Positions 9,482 to 18,305 of a stretch of DNA of 64,000 nt are shown here, in pieces (positions within the stretch are counted from its first letter, which is position 1; each line of letters opens with the position of its first letter). A model generated the notes under the pieces. The model was not told where the DNA came from. It saw nothing but the letters and a program-made list of their open reading frames with translations, and did not search any database. The position numbers were made by a program, and so were the translations under genes. Source of the DNA: an uncultured bacterium (GTDB lineage Bacteria; Cyanobacteriota; Vampirovibrionia; Gastranaerophilales; Gastranaerophilaceae). The stretch covers positions 1 to 64,000 of the forward strand of contig CACYOO010000009.1 in assembly GCA_902776035.1 (NCBI GenBank). The letters run 5' to 3'.

Positions 9482-10081
9482 TTAACCTACATTATCTGTA
9501 TCTTGTTTGTTAACGTCAGGTTTTACTTCTTGTTGTTTATTATTTTCTGTATCCGGTTGTAAAATTCTTACATCTGATACAGTTCCGTTAAGTTTATAAC
9601 TTGCACCTTCCAATGTTACAGGTAAACCTATTTTGATTTTATTTCCGCCTGCAACAGCACCATCTTTAGTTATTTTTGCATCATTTACAACGAGAGTAAC
9701 AATCATATCGTATAAAAATGCTTGAGATGAATCATCTATTACCAAGAAATCATCTTTACCACGTCTTGGATTTGGAACGACAATTTTTTTGGTATCAATT
9801 TTAGTATCTAAAACTTTTAAATTGGTATATGGAACATTTCTTATTGTTATAAATGTTTCATCACCTGCTTTTATAGGAACTTCATTGCCTGTAAGAGTTA
9901 CTCCTCTTATAAATACTTGAAATCCTAAAGTTGCAGTTGCTTCAATTTTTTTATCTGCTGTTCCTCTAAAATGATAAAATGTAAGCATGCCCACAAGCAT
10001 TGCAATTACAATACCTAAAACTATAATTATATCTGCCGGTTTTATTTCTTTTAATAAATCTTTTAACTTTTCCATGTTCAT
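9482..10081 (-). CDS. Membrane-anchored DUF4330-like protein
   Basis: A 199-aa protein with one N-terminal membrane helix (about residues 18-38) followed by a beta-rich extracytoplasmic domain and an Asn/Asp/Lys-rich tail. The layout, with a hydrophilic start, ADIIIVLGIVIAML helix and repeated short beta strands, resembles DUF4330 proteins known from cyanobacteria and clostridia; the family call is from memory of that pattern and is tentative. Function unknown. It lies 1 nt from the O-antigen ligase gene and 20 nt from the heptose-kinase-like gene, so an envelope role is likely. Confidence 0.55.
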   Translation of the reverse strand: MNMEKLKDLLKEIKPADIIIVLGIVIAMLVGMLTFYHFRGTADKKIEATATLGFQVFIRGVTLTGNEVPIKAGDETFITIRNVPYTNLKVLDTKIDTKKIVVPNPRRGKDDFLVIDDSSQAFLYDMIVTLVVNDAKITKDGAVAGGNKIKIGLPVTLEGASYKLNGTVSDVRILQPDTENNKQQEVKPDVNKQDTDNVG

Positions 10082-10101
10082 ATATTTTCTCCTTTATAAG
10101 T

Positions 10102-11112
10102 TTAAATATCTATTCTGTTTAATGTTGTTATTATTTCATTAATATTTGTTGTTGCACAGCCGAATTGCTTTATAACAATACTTGCCGCAATGTTTCCTAT
10201 TACAGCGGAATAAAATGAACCAATACCTGAGGCAAGTCCCATTGCATAAATTGCTGTAACTGTATCTCCTGCTCCTGTTACATCAAATACTTTTGATTTG
10301 TTAAAAACAGGTATTTTTTCTGCGGTGTTATCATTGTTTACAACTACCATTCCGTCTGCTCCGCATGTTATAAGTACGGATTGAGCGTTTGTTTCATTTA
10401 TTATTCTTTGTCCTGCTTGTTGAATTTTTTCAAAAGTATCAAGTTCATAGCCCATAAATTTTTGAGTGTCAGGAAGGTTTGGTGTCATTGATGTTACATT
10501 TTTGTATTTTGCCATATCTTTTTGAACATCTGCTATTGTTAATTTATTATATTTTTTAGCCAAATCAACTGTTGTTTTAATAATTTTATCAGTTAAAACT
10601 CCGATATGATAATCGGATAAAATTATAGCATCATAATTAGGAACGGCATGTTTAAGATATTCTATAATTTTATTTTCTGTTTCAGGTTTAATCGGAGTGT
10701 TAGTTTGTCTGTCAATACGAACTATTTGTTGAGTTACAGATTGAGAGCATGAACCGGAAATTCTTGTTTTGGTAACTGTTTTACGTCCTTTTTCTTCTAC
10801 AAGGTATTCGGGATTGATATTTGCATCTTTTAATGCGGTCTTTAGTTGTTCTGCTTGATAGTCATCTCCGACAACACCTATTACTGCAACTTTACCGTTA
10901 TTTATTGTCGAAGCATTATGAGCCGCATTTGATGCCGCACCTAAGATTATATTTGTTCTGGTATGTTGTAGAATTAAAACAGGTGCTTCTCGTGAAATTC
11001 TTTCTGTATCTCCGTATATCATTTCGTCTATTGCTAAATCACCTACAACAAGAATACTGATATCTTTTATTTTGTTTATATATTCTATTAGCTTACTCTT
11101 ATCTATTTTCAT
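10102..11112 (-). CDS. D-beta-D-heptose 7-phosphate kinase (HldE/RfaE domain I)
   Basis: A 336-aa PfkB-family sugar kinase. The RfaE domain I opening is clear (ILVVGDLAIDEMIYGDTERI, then SREAPV and GAASNAAHNAS), and the C-terminal DVTGAGDT motif holds the catalytic Asp and anion hole. It should phosphorylate D-glycero-beta-D-manno-heptose 7-phosphate at C1 for LPS core synthesis. The adenylyltransferase half found in bifunctional HldE (about 475 aa) is absent, so a separate HldC-like enzyme is expected elsewhere. First gene of the minus-strand envelope run. Confidence 0.88.
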   Translation of the reverse strand: MKIDKSKLIEYINKIKDISILVVGDLAIDEMIYGDTERISREAPVLILQHTRTNIILGAASNAAHNASTINNGKVAVIGVVGDDYQAEQLKTALKDANINPEYLVEEKGRKTVTKTRISGSCSQSVTQQIVRIDRQTNTPIKPETENKIIEYLKHAVPNYDAIILSDYHIGVLTDKIIKTTVDLAKKYNKLTIADVQKDMAKYKNVTSMTPNLPDTQKFMGYELDTFEKIQQAGQRIINETNAQSVLITCGADGMVVVNNDNTAEKIPVFNKSKVFDVTGAGDTVTAIYAMGLASGIGSFYSAVIGNIAASIVIKQFGCATTNINEIITTLNRIDI

Positions 11113-11202
11113 AATATTTCATCTATTTCAATTATTGATAATAAAACTTACATAATTTATAATAAATACAGTTTATCATGAACATAAAATAGAGGTAACA
11201 TT

Positions 11203-12054
11203 TTGGATATTAATGAAGAACAAAATGAAAATATAACGCAGGAAGCTGTTAATAATATTGATGAAATACAGGAAAGCAGTGTACCTGAAGATAATACAAA
11301 TAAAAATGATTTAATAGAAAAAGAAGATAAATCTTCTGATGAGGAAGAAATAGAATTTGATGATAATATAGACATAGATGCTCTTCAAATGCAATTAAAG
11401 GAACAAATAAATCAAAAAGAAGATAAAATAAATAACGAAAATGCATCTGAAGAAAATAATGAAACCGTAAGTGAAGAAGATAAAAGTAAAAATACTGATA
11501 GTGAAGAAGAAATAGAATTTGATGATAATATAGATATAGATGCTCTTCAAAATAAACTACAAGAGCAAATGCAAAATAACGGTATTGTATACAATCCCGC
11601 AGAGGGTAAAAAAAATGTTGCAGATGAAGAAAAAACTTCATCTCAAAAAGAAAATAAAAAAGAAGTTAAAAAAGAAATTTCTGCCTTAAAAAAACGACTT
11701 CTTGAAAAAAGAGAGAATTATAAAAAATATGTTATATATGTATCAGAAGAAAATGTTGAATATATTGATTCTTTAAGTATTCAGGACAGAAAAAAAATTA
11801 TAAATGATATTTTACATGACAGAGATGTTATTGCTAAACGAACAAGACGTTTTAAGGAAAATGCAAAATTTACCAATCAAATATTAATAATGATTTTTAC
11901 GGTTGTATTGGCTTTGCCTGTATTTTTCTTTTTGCTTAATAAATCTATTGAAACAACAATTTTAAACTATCAACAGGCACAGCAAAATTTTGTTAAATTG
12001 TATAGAGAACAAGGCAAAATTAAAAATTATAAAAATTTTGGAAGTAAATATTGA
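11203..12054 (+). CDS. Acidic, internally repeated single-pass membrane protein
   Basis: A 283-aa protein of unknown function. The first 130 residues are very acidic and contain an exact 16-residue duplication EEEIEFDDNIDIDALQ at about residues 47-62 and 101-116; the DNA copies are also nearly identical. A Lys/Glu coiled-coil-like part follows (about 140-175), then one membrane helix at about 226-245 and a short basic C-terminal tail. No signal peptide, so it is probably tail-anchored with the acidic part in the cytoplasm. The start is TTG at 11203-11205 with AGAGGT 6 nt upstream; the nearest ATG (11178) runs into a stop at once. It is divergent from the heptose-kinase-like gene. Confidence 0.7.
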   Translation: MDINEEQNENITQEAVNNIDEIQESSVPEDNTNKNDLIEKEDKSSDEEEIEFDDNIDIDALQMQLKEQINQKEDKINNENASEENNETVSEEDKSKNTDSEEEIEFDDNIDIDALQNKLQEQMQNNGIVYNPAEGKKNVADEEKTSSQKENKKEVKKEISALKKRLLEKRENYKKYVIYVSEENVEYIDSLSIQDRKKIINDILHDRDVIAKRTRRFKENAKFTNQILIMIFTVVLALPVFFFLLNKSIETTILNYQQAQQNFVKLYREQGKIKNYKNFGSKY

Positions 12055-12082
12055 TTTTATAAAATTATATATTGTTTACTTA

Positions 12083-12097
12083 TGATAAAATTTGTTT
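12083..12097 (+). promoter_or_regulatory. Extended -10 promoter of the GT4 gene, leaderless geometry
   Basis: TGA-TAAAAT (12083-12091) is followed by 6 nt and then ATG at 12098. No Shine-Dalgarno sequence lies between. This decides the start codon in favour of ATG 12098 over the in-frame TTG at 12092, which sits inside this spacer. Confidence 0.55.
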
Positions 12098-13159
12098 ATG
12101 AAGATACTTTTGGTAACAGATTTATATCCGATTTCAGATGATGAAATAAAAACTCCCGTAGTGCTTTTTGATTTTGTACGGGAATGGAAAAAATCAGGTA
12201 TAGATGTTGATGTATTAAAACCGAATTTTTTACTAAATTCTTTTATCAGGCATAAAAAATTTTATCGGACAGGAATTTTTAATGACGTTTATAACGTAAA
12301 TTATTTTACTCCATTTTGGGGAAATGTTAAAAATAAAATTCCTAACTATAATTATGACTATGATGTAATTGTTGCACACATGCCGTCAGGAATTATTTTT
12401 GCTAATAAACTACAAGGAAAATTAATTTGTGCAGTTCATAACTCTGATATAGAAGTTTTAACAAATCCGTTATATAGGATTTATTTTAAAAAACAAATGG
12501 AAATCGGCTACAAAAAATCAATCGGTATAGCTTGTAGAAGTGAAGTATTGAAAAATAAATTTTTAGAATTGTATCCTCAATATGAAAATAAAGTTTTTTT
12601 AATCCCTAGTGGAATAGATTTTAAGCCGTTATTAAGAGAAAAAAATAACAGAACTAAAATTGTAACTTGTGCTAATCTTATAAAACGTAAAAATATTGAT
12701 AAACTGATTTTTGCTGTGAATGATATGGCTAATATGGAATTAACGGTTATTGGCAGTGGTAAAGAGCTAACATATTTAAAAAAAATATCCAATAAAAATA
12801 TAAAATTTACGGGATATTTGAATCACGAAAAAGTTATAGATATTTTTAAACAATCAGATATATTTATTTTGCCAAGTGTTCATGAAACATTTGGAATGGT
12901 ATATTTAGAGGCAATGGCATCAGGTTGTATTACTGTATGTACAAAAAATGACGGAATTGACGGAATAATAAAAGATAATTATAACGGATTTTTAATAGAA
13001 CCAAATACAATATCAATAAAAAGCTTAATAGATAAAATTAGACATACTGATGATATTGAAATGAAAACATTGTTACAAAACTGTTACAATACTGTTAAGA
13101 ACTACAGTTTGGCTAATTGTGCCGACAGTTATTTAAAAAATATTTTAGAGTTTATGTAA
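12098..13159 (+). CDS. GT4-family glycosyltransferase
   Basis: A 353-aa GT-B fold retaining glycosyltransferase. The N-terminal half starts MKILLVTDLYP with the usual glycan-acceptor Rossmann fold; the C-terminal half shows the GT4 nucleotide-sugar site: FILPSVHETFGMVYLEAMASG, with E-x7-E geometry, and NGFLIEP. It probably adds a sugar to a lipid-linked glycan or LPS at the cytoplasmic face; donor unknown. It stands alone between the acidic membrane protein and the AgcS transporter. Confidence 0.85.
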   Translation: MKILLVTDLYPISDDEIKTPVVLFDFVREWKKSGIDVDVLKPNFLLNSFIRHKKFYRTGIFNDVYNVNYFTPFWGNVKNKIPNYNYDYDVIVAHMPSGIIFANKLQGKLICAVHNSDIEVLTNPLYRIYFKKQMEIGYKKSIGIACRSEVLKNKFLELYPQYENKVFLIPSGIDFKPLLREKNNRTKIVTCANLIKRKNIDKLIFAVNDMANMELTVIGSGKELTYLKKISNKNIKFTGYLNHEKVIDIFKQSDIFILPSVHETFGMVYLEAMASGCITVCTKNDGIDGIIKDNYNGFLIEPNTISIKSLIDKIRHTDDIEMKTLLQNCYNTVKNYSLANCADSYLKNILEFM

Positions 13160-13184
13160 AGTTATAATAAAGACAATATTTTTT

Positions 13185-13193
13185 TGCTATAAT
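13185..13193 (+). promoter_or_regulatory. Extended -10 promoter of agcS
   Basis: TGC-TATAAT is a perfect extended -10 element 52 nt ahead of the transporter start. A small hairpin (GGTGA/TCACC, 13202-13214) lies in the predicted leader. Confidence 0.55.
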
Positions 13194-13244
13194 TATAGCA
13201 CGGTGATTTTCACCAACAAATTAAGAAACAGTTAGGAAATTTTA

Positions 13245-14780
13245 ATGTATCGATTCTTACTTATATTATCTTCGATATTATTTTTATCACAAACTTGTTA
13301 TGCATTTAGTATAGACGAAACATTGGAGAAATATGTTGCACCTGTATCAGACAAGATAGCATCATTTATATTTTATCCAATTCCTGTATGTGGAACAGAT
13401 GTTCCTATAATTATATTTTGGATACTTTTTGCGGGTATATTTTTTACTGTATATCTGCGAGGTATTGCAATTTGGGGTTTTAAACATTCAATAGATATAT
13501 TAAGAAAACCGGCAGAAAAAGATGATTCCGGAAATGGAGAAGTTTCTTCATTTCAGGCGTTAGCAACAGCATTATCAGGTACAATCGGGTTAGGTAGTAT
13601 CGCAGGTGTTGCAATTGCAATATCATTGGGTGGTCCTGGAGCTGCTTTTTGGATTTTTGTCGGTGCAATTTTTGGAATGTCGCTAAAATTTGTAGAGGCA
13701 TCATTGGCTGTAAAATACAGAAGATTTAATTTAGACGGTTCAATATCAGGTGGGCCTATGCATTATATGGCTCATGGTTTGACTCGTAAAAAAATGCGCT
13801 GGTTAGGACAGCCATTATCTGTTTTGTTTGCGATTCTCTGTATAGGTGGTGCTATCACAGGCGGAAATATGATACAAATTAATCAAACAACACAGCAGTT
13901 TATTAATATAACAGGCGGAGAAAACAGTTTTCTGTATGGTCAAAATTGGCTTGTCGGCTTGTTAGTTGCAGTTGTTGTCGGATTAATCGTTCTTGGCGGA
14001 ATAAAAAGTATAGCTAAAGTTACCGAAAAAATAGTTCCTTTTATGTGTGCATTGTATATTATATCAGGACTTATTGTTATATTTGCAAATATAACTTTAA
14101 TACCTCATGCTTTGGCTGTAATTGTAAAACAGGCATTTTTTCCTGAATCTGTTGCAGGAGGTATTTTTGGAACAATTATTATGGGGTTAAGACGTTCTGT
14201 TCAATCTAATGAAGCAGGTACAGGTTCTGCTCCGATTGCTTATGCAACCGTAAAAACAAATGAACCTGTTTCACAAGGGTTTGTTTCTTTAATAGAGCCA
14301 TTCTTGACAGGACTTTTATGTTTGCTTACAGCTTTTGTTATTACAATAACAAACAGTTATAATGTAAAAGCCGGTATCTCAGGTATTCAAATGACATCTG
14401 ATGCGTTTTCAACAATAATGCCATTCTTCCCGATTATATTAGCCATTATTGTAATACTATTCGCTTTATCAACTTTAATTTCTTGGGCATATTACGGTCA
14501 AAAAGCATGGACATTTTTATTTGGTGAAGGTAAAAAAAGAATTATAATATTCCAATTAATATATTGTTCATTTATAGTTATAGGTTCTGTTTTAAATTTA
14601 AGTTCAGTAATTAATATAACGGATGCAATGATGATATCTATGTCAGTTCCGAATATTATAACAATGTACATACTTGCACCTGAAATAAAAAAAGATTTAT
14701 GCGAATATTCAAGACGACATAAATTAGCAATGTTATTTAATAAAAATTGGTATAAGCATTTTGAAGAAAAATATCTTTAA
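13245..14780 (+). CDS. AgcS-type sodium:alanine symporter
   Basis: A 511-aa alanine-or-glycine:cation symporter (AGCS) of the inner membrane with about 11 hydrophobic helices. Family motifs include SSFQALATALSGTIGLGSIA in the second helix region, GGPMHYM, and the segment RRSVQSNEAGTGSAP (family form: R-G-x-x-S-N-E-A-G-x-G-S-A-P). The family usually starts close to the first of these helices; here an extra N-terminal stretch resembling a signal peptide (to about residue 20) precedes it, which is unusual. AGGA lies upstream of ATG. Imports alanine or glycine with Na+. Confidence 0.9.
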   Translation: MYRFLLILSSILFLSQTCYAFSIDETLEKYVAPVSDKIASFIFYPIPVCGTDVPIIIFWILFAGIFFTVYLRGIAIWGFKHSIDILRKPAEKDDSGNGEVSSFQALATALSGTIGLGSIAGVAIAISLGGPGAAFWIFVGAIFGMSLKFVEASLAVKYRRFNLDGSISGGPMHYMAHGLTRKKMRWLGQPLSVLFAILCIGGAITGGNMIQINQTTQQFINITGGENSFLYGQNWLVGLLVAVVVGLIVLGGIKSIAKVTEKIVPFMCALYIISGLIVIFANITLIPHALAVIVKQAFFPESVAGGIFGTIIMGLRRSVQSNEAGTGSAPIAYATVKTNEPVSQGFVSLIEPFLTGLLCLLTAFVITITNSYNVKAGISGIQMTSDAFSTIMPFFPIILAIIVILFALSTLISWAYYGQKAWTFLFGEGKKRIIIFQLIYCSFIVIGSVLNLSSVINITDAMMISMSVPNIITMYILAPEIKKDLCEYSRRHKLAMLFNKNWYKHFEEKYL

Positions 14781-14801
14781 AAATTAAGTGTTAATAAAAG
14801 A

Positions 14802-14831
14802 ATATGCCGTGCAGTTTCCTGCACGGCATAT
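14802..14831 (-). terminator. Strong hairpin terminator of the SLH gene
   Basis: A perfect 13-bp stem (ATATGCCGTGCAG with its complement) with a 4-nt loop sits between the convergent agcS and SLH genes. On the minus strand it runs into TTCTTTTATT, so it best fits the end of the SLH gene, but the stem can stop both directions. Confidence 0.75.
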
Positions 14832-14855
14832 CGCCAAAATAAATTCAATCGGTAT

Positions 14856-16769
14856 TTATTTATTGGCACATCCAAAAGCAATAGTGATTTGTTCTTTAGG
14901 GTTAACAGAAGATATTTTTGAACCTTTTGGATCAACTACAAATGCAACTTCATCACCTGTAGTTTGTAATAAGCCCTTTGTACCTGATAAAGCGGTTCTT
15001 GTTAAATCAATAGGAGCTTTGATTGATTCTTTTATAGCATCCTGTGTGCTTCTGCCTGCTGCTCTGAATTGACCTTGGAATGTTTCACCAACTGCAGTTC
15101 CAACACCACCGGAAACACTTTCAACCGCATTACCTAAGTTAGACAACATACCACCTGTAGTTCTTGCTGTTGTTCCGACAATTGAACCTGCCCAGCTGAA
15201 CGGCATTGTTAATAATCTTGATACAGGGTTAGGCATATTAACTTTGTTAATTTGTGCAGTTAATATTTGTTTTGGTAACTCTGCTTTACAATTTCCGTGT
15301 TCAATCTCTGTAAATGCAAGTTTTAAAGCACCTTTTTCATGTCCGTTCGGACGGATAACTTCTATAACTTTACCGTTTACACGAGAACCGCATGGATATA
15401 ATTGACCGTTGATAGTTACATCTTCTAAAGTTGTAGCTGCGAATTGCTGACCAACATGTGCTGATTTAGCATTAACTTGATCTAAAAATTCTAATTTCAA
15501 TGTAGGAATTTTTACAACTTCTTCATTTTCTAAGTAAGCTTGAGCTGATTTATCAATTGGACATGCTGCATTTGCAGTTTTAGGATTGTTGTCGTATCCT
15601 CCCGCAACACGTACGTTTTGAAGCATAGAAGCTACATCTGCTCTTGAAGCAGCTTTATTAGCCATAATCATATCAGAATTTGGTAAACCTGCTAATGCAC
15701 CATTATCTAAAGCAGTTGCGATAGGTATTTGCGCCCATTCAGGCAAAGATGCACCATCTCTGTATTTTGATAAAATATCTTGTGCCTTACATTTATCTAT
15801 ACTGCAATTATTTAAACCTTTTGCCATTGCTGTTAATGCTTCACCCCTTGTTACACTGTTTTTAGGCATGAATTTTCCGTTTGGATAACCTTTCATTAAT
15901 TGTTCATCAACAGCTTTTGCAATCATAGGATTTGCCCAGTTACTTGTTGGTACATCTGAAAAAATATGTTTTGATGGTAAACAACAATTATTCATGTTGA
16001 AACCTTTAACAAGCATTGTTGCAAGTTCTGCTCTTGTTACATTTTTGTTTGGCTTAAAATATCTGTCAGGATATCCGACAACAACATCATTCATAGCTAA
16101 TTTATCAATATCGCATGATGCCCAGTAACCTGAATTTACATCAGGAAAATAGTCTGTTAAGCCAGCTGCCGCACCTGTGATGCCTCTTAAATTAGAATTT
16201 AAATCAATTGGTTCATAAGATTTTCTAAGTGCATCAAGTGAGTTTTCAGTATGAATATCTATAGGGCATGCTCCATCCATTGCTTCTGTAGCACTATTTA
16301 CGGATACACCGTTTATTGTGTCCATATTCGAATTTAAGTATGGTAATTGGGCTGCAGCACCTGTAATTTTTGAATCCCTTGTGATTGCAGAACCTGCAAT
16401 ATTAGGATTTAATTGATTTTCAGAAGAAGTGATTGCACTTGAATATTCTCCTACATAATTATTTGTACCGTATACTGCGTTCGGATAACCGTATATTTGT
16501 TTCATATCTTTTGTTGATGCTTGTTGAGCCGATGCACAGCTTGCACATGTCGGTTGTGCTTTTTTAGCACATCTATCTGCACAATTGTCTTCTTTTTTAC
16601 ATTTACATTTAGATTTGTGGCATTTATCACATTTCTTAGATGTTACTTTTTCATGTGGTATTGCAACATTATTTGTATTACATGGACATGATGCCATAAC
16701 TGATGACAAACCTGCTGTTGCTATTCCTGCTGCTATAATCGCTGCTACTGTAAGTTTTTTTAATTTCAT
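14856..16769 (-). CDS. Surface protein with SLH repeats and Cys-rich N-terminal segment
   Basis: A 637-aa exported protein. A signal peptide covers about residues 1-26. A cysteine-rich stretch follows (Cys at about 28, 30, 47, 50, 55, 57, 63, 67, 75, 78, mixed with Lys and His), which could bind metal. Three S-layer homology repeats lie at about 207-257, 268-318 and 335-390 (e.g. the F-x-P-x-x-x-V-T-R-A-E pattern). The C-terminal 200 residues are a predicted beta domain followed by Gly/Ala/Thr-rich helices, family unknown. SLH domains tether proteins to secondary cell-wall polymers or peptidoglycan; in cyanobacteria they occur in outer-membrane porins, but no beta-barrel is obvious here. AGGAGG precedes the ATG; strong expression is likely. 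Confidence 0.8.
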   Translation of the reverse strand: MKLKKLTVAAIIAAGIATAGLSSVMASCPCNTNNVAIPHEKVTSKKCDKCHKSKCKCKKEDNCADRCAKKAQPTCASCASAQQASTKDMKQIYGYPNAVYGTNNYVGEYSSAITSSENQLNPNIAGSAITRDSKITGAAAQLPYLNSNMDTINGVSVNSATEAMDGACPIDIHTENSLDALRKSYEPIDLNSNLRGITGAAAGLTDYFPDVNSGYWASCDIDKLAMNDVVVGYPDRYFKPNKNVTRAELATMLVKGFNMNNCCLPSKHIFSDVPTSNWANPMIAKAVDEQLMKGYPNGKFMPKNSVTRGEALTAMAKGLNNCSIDKCKAQDILSKYRDGASLPEWAQIPIATALDNGALAGLPNSDMIMANKAASRADVASMLQNVRVAGGYDNNPKTANAACPIDKSAQAYLENEEVVKIPTLKLEFLDQVNAKSAHVGQQFAATTLEDVTINGQLYPCGSRVNGKVIEVIRPNGHEKGALKLAFTEIEHGNCKAELPKQILTAQINKVNMPNPVSRLLTMPFSWAGSIVGTTARTTGGMLSNLGNAVESVSGGVGTAVGETFQGQFRAAGRSTQDAIKESIKAPIDLTRTALSGTKGLLQTTGDEVAFVVDPKGSKISSVNPKEQITIAFGCANK

Positions 16770-16943
16770 TTTCTTTTAACCTCCTTATACAGTTATTTTT
16801 TTGAAATTTCTATTCCTTGTGTCATAATTATGCATTTTAATTAAATTTATAACATTGGAAGAACAGGTTATAAAAAAGGATTATTTTTAAATAACTTTTT
16901 GGGTAGCATTTTTTAAAATTCAGTTAATTACATATAATCTCGC

Positions 16944-16979
16944 ATAAACGGCTTTCTTAACAAGAAGAAAGCCGTTTAT
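16944..16979. terminator. Perfect 15-bp hairpin in the 16770-17097 gap
   Basis: ATAAACGGCTTTCTT and its exact complement flank a 6-nt loop. It lies behind the palindromic repeat that follows the secreted coiled-coil gene and ahead of the SLH gene. No T-tract follows on the minus strand, so it is a candidate terminator or RNA-stabilising stem. The rest of this 328-bp gap holds only the SLH leader and a palindromic repeat. Confidence 0.5.
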
Positions 16980-17001
16980 TATTTATGTAGAAATGTGGAT
17001 A

Positions 17002-17090
17002 TCGTCATGCTAAGGTAGTGAAACTACCGAAGTATCTCTTGAGTTATCTTGCATAAGATTCTTCGATTTTTACCCTCAAAAAAATGACGA
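17002..17090. repeat. Dispersed palindromic repeat, copy 1
   Basis: An 89-bp element with terminal inverted repeats TCGTCAT/ATGACGA and inner segments GAAGTATCTC and AAGATTCTTCG. It matches the pattern of a palindromic repeat seen in many bacterial genomes (GTCAT...GAAGAATCT...ATTCTTCG...ATGAC). A diverged copy is at 21096-21180. Here it sits 8 bp after the stop of the neighbouring minus-strand gene. Confidence 0.6.
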
Positions 17091-17097
17091 ATAATTT

Positions 17098-17790
17098 TTA
17101 TTTCAAATTAACACCTGCTTTTGAAGAAGCTGATGCAATAGTCTTTGTAATTGATACTATATTTTTTGATTGTTTTAACATTGCTTTATTTGCTTTTGCA
17201 AGATTTTTAAAATCATTAGCCATTAATGCCGCAGCTACAGGATCAGCTTTTACTTGTTTTAAAAGTGTTTTGGAATCTGATGCAAGTTGTGTATAAGTTG
17301 AGTTTACTCCTGATAATTTATTTAAGCTATTTTTTATATTGGCTTTTTTAGTTGCTGATAAATTTTTTAATTCTTCTGTTGCATTTTTTGTTTTTAAGTA
17401 TTTTTTAATTTGAACCACACCGTCTTCTGCAACATCTATTTGAACATCAAAAGCTCCATTTTTAGCTAATTTCGCTCTTTCTTCTTTATATTTTTTAACC
17501 TCATCTGACGGTAACATATTAGTTACAATACTGTTTACTGCTGATTCATAATTTTTTGAAGTATTGTTCATTTTATTAATCATTGTATTAATTTGACTTT
17601 TCATTGCAGCTTGGCTTTTAGATAAAGATGTATTTGCTTTTGCTGCTTTTGTATTTTTTGCAGTTGAAATATCAGGTGTGTTGACTTTTAAATTAATTCC
17701 TCCGAAACTTTTATTTAAAGTATTGGCAAATGCTGTTCCTGAAACTAATACTGCTGATAAACACAATGTAGAAATAATTTCTTTTTTCAT
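17098..17790 (-). CDS. Secreted helical protein of unknown function
   Basis: A 230-aa protein with a signal peptide (cleavage likely after the AFA near residue 22) and then almost purely helical, Lys/Ala/Asn/Ser-rich sequence with coiled-coil potential. No cysteine remains in the mature part and no catalytic motif is seen. AAGGGGG precedes the ATG. It is probably periplasmic or surface exposed; I do not recognise the family. Confidence 0.65.
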   Translation of the reverse strand: MKKEIISTLCLSAVLVSGTAFANTLNKSFGGINLKVNTPDISTAKNTKAAKANTSLSKSQAAMKSQINTMINKMNNTSKNYESAVNSIVTNMLPSDEVKKYKEERAKLAKNGAFDVQIDVAEDGVVQIKKYLKTKNATEELKNLSATKKANIKNSLNKLSGVNSTYTQLASDSKTLLKQVKADPVAAALMANDFKNLAKANKAMLKQSKNIVSITKTIASASSKAGVNLK

Positions 17791-17937
17791 AAATCCCCCT
17801 TAATTTTTTTACTATATTCAAAGAATACAACAAAAATAACTTTGCTTTTTATTTTATTAATATTTGTAAATCACCTTACCTATATTATAGTTTTTAGCAA
17901 GTACACAAAATTAGAAAAGTTTTTCATTAACAAAGAA

Positions 17938-17972
17938 TTGATATAATGTAGGAAATATGCTACACTATTAAC
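17938..17972 (+). promoter_or_regulatory. Promoter of the first toxin-antitoxin pair
   Basis: TTGATA (17938-17943), a 17-nt spacer and TACACT (17961-17966) preceded by TGC form a good sigma-70 promoter. The toxin ATG follows exactly 6 nt later with no Shine-Dalgarno sequence, so the mRNA is probably leaderless. Confidence 0.65.
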
Positions 17973-18305
17973 ATGATAGAAAAAGAAATTGAATTATACA
18001 CAACCAAAAATGGTGAGTGTCCTTTCATAAAATGGATTCAAGAACTTAGTTCTGATTTTAAAATTAGAATTAATAAACGAATAAATAGAATGAAAGATGG
18101 CAATTATGGAAATTGGAAAAAGCTACAAAATAGCCATCTTTCAGAATTAAAATTAGACTTCGGTAAAGGATACCGAATATATTTCAAAGAAATAGATACA
18201 ATAATAATATTAATACTTGCAGGAAGTGATAAATCCGACCAAAAATCAGTTATTAAACAAGCTGAAAAATATTTAGAAGATTATCTTAATAGGAGTAAAA
18301 AATAA
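17973..18305 (+). CDS. RelE/HigB-type toxin (Gp49-like)
   Basis: A 110-aa protein of the phage-derived Gp49/HigB-like mRNA interferase group. Typical features are PFIKWIQEL near the start, the K-x-L-x-x-S-x-L-x-E-L-K-x-D-F segment and the conserved GYRIYF strand with a catalytic-type Arg/Tyr. Such toxins cleave mRNA on the ribosome. It precedes its antitoxin with a 1-nt overlap (TAATG), the toxin-first order usual for HigBA. A paralogous pair lies at 24.7-25.3 kb. Confidence 0.85.
   Translation: MIEKEIELYTTKNGECPFIKWIQELSSDFKIRINKRINRMKDGNYGNWKKLQNSHLSELKLDFGKGYRIYFKEIDTIIILILAGSDKSDQKSVIKQAEKYLEDYLNRSKK

Noticed and set aside
10102-11112. Bifunctional HldE
   Set aside because: Only the kinase half is present; 336 aa is too short for the cytidylyltransferase-like second domain.
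11249-11641. 130-aa frame antisense to the acidic repeat protein
   Set aside because: Its composition (Tyr, Phe, Leu, His runs) is the mirror of Glu/Asp/Lys codons on the coding strand, and it has no start signal.
12092-12097. TTG start of the GT4 gene
   Set aside because: It lies in the 6-nt spacer between the -10 box and ATG 12098; the protein family starts MKILLVTD.
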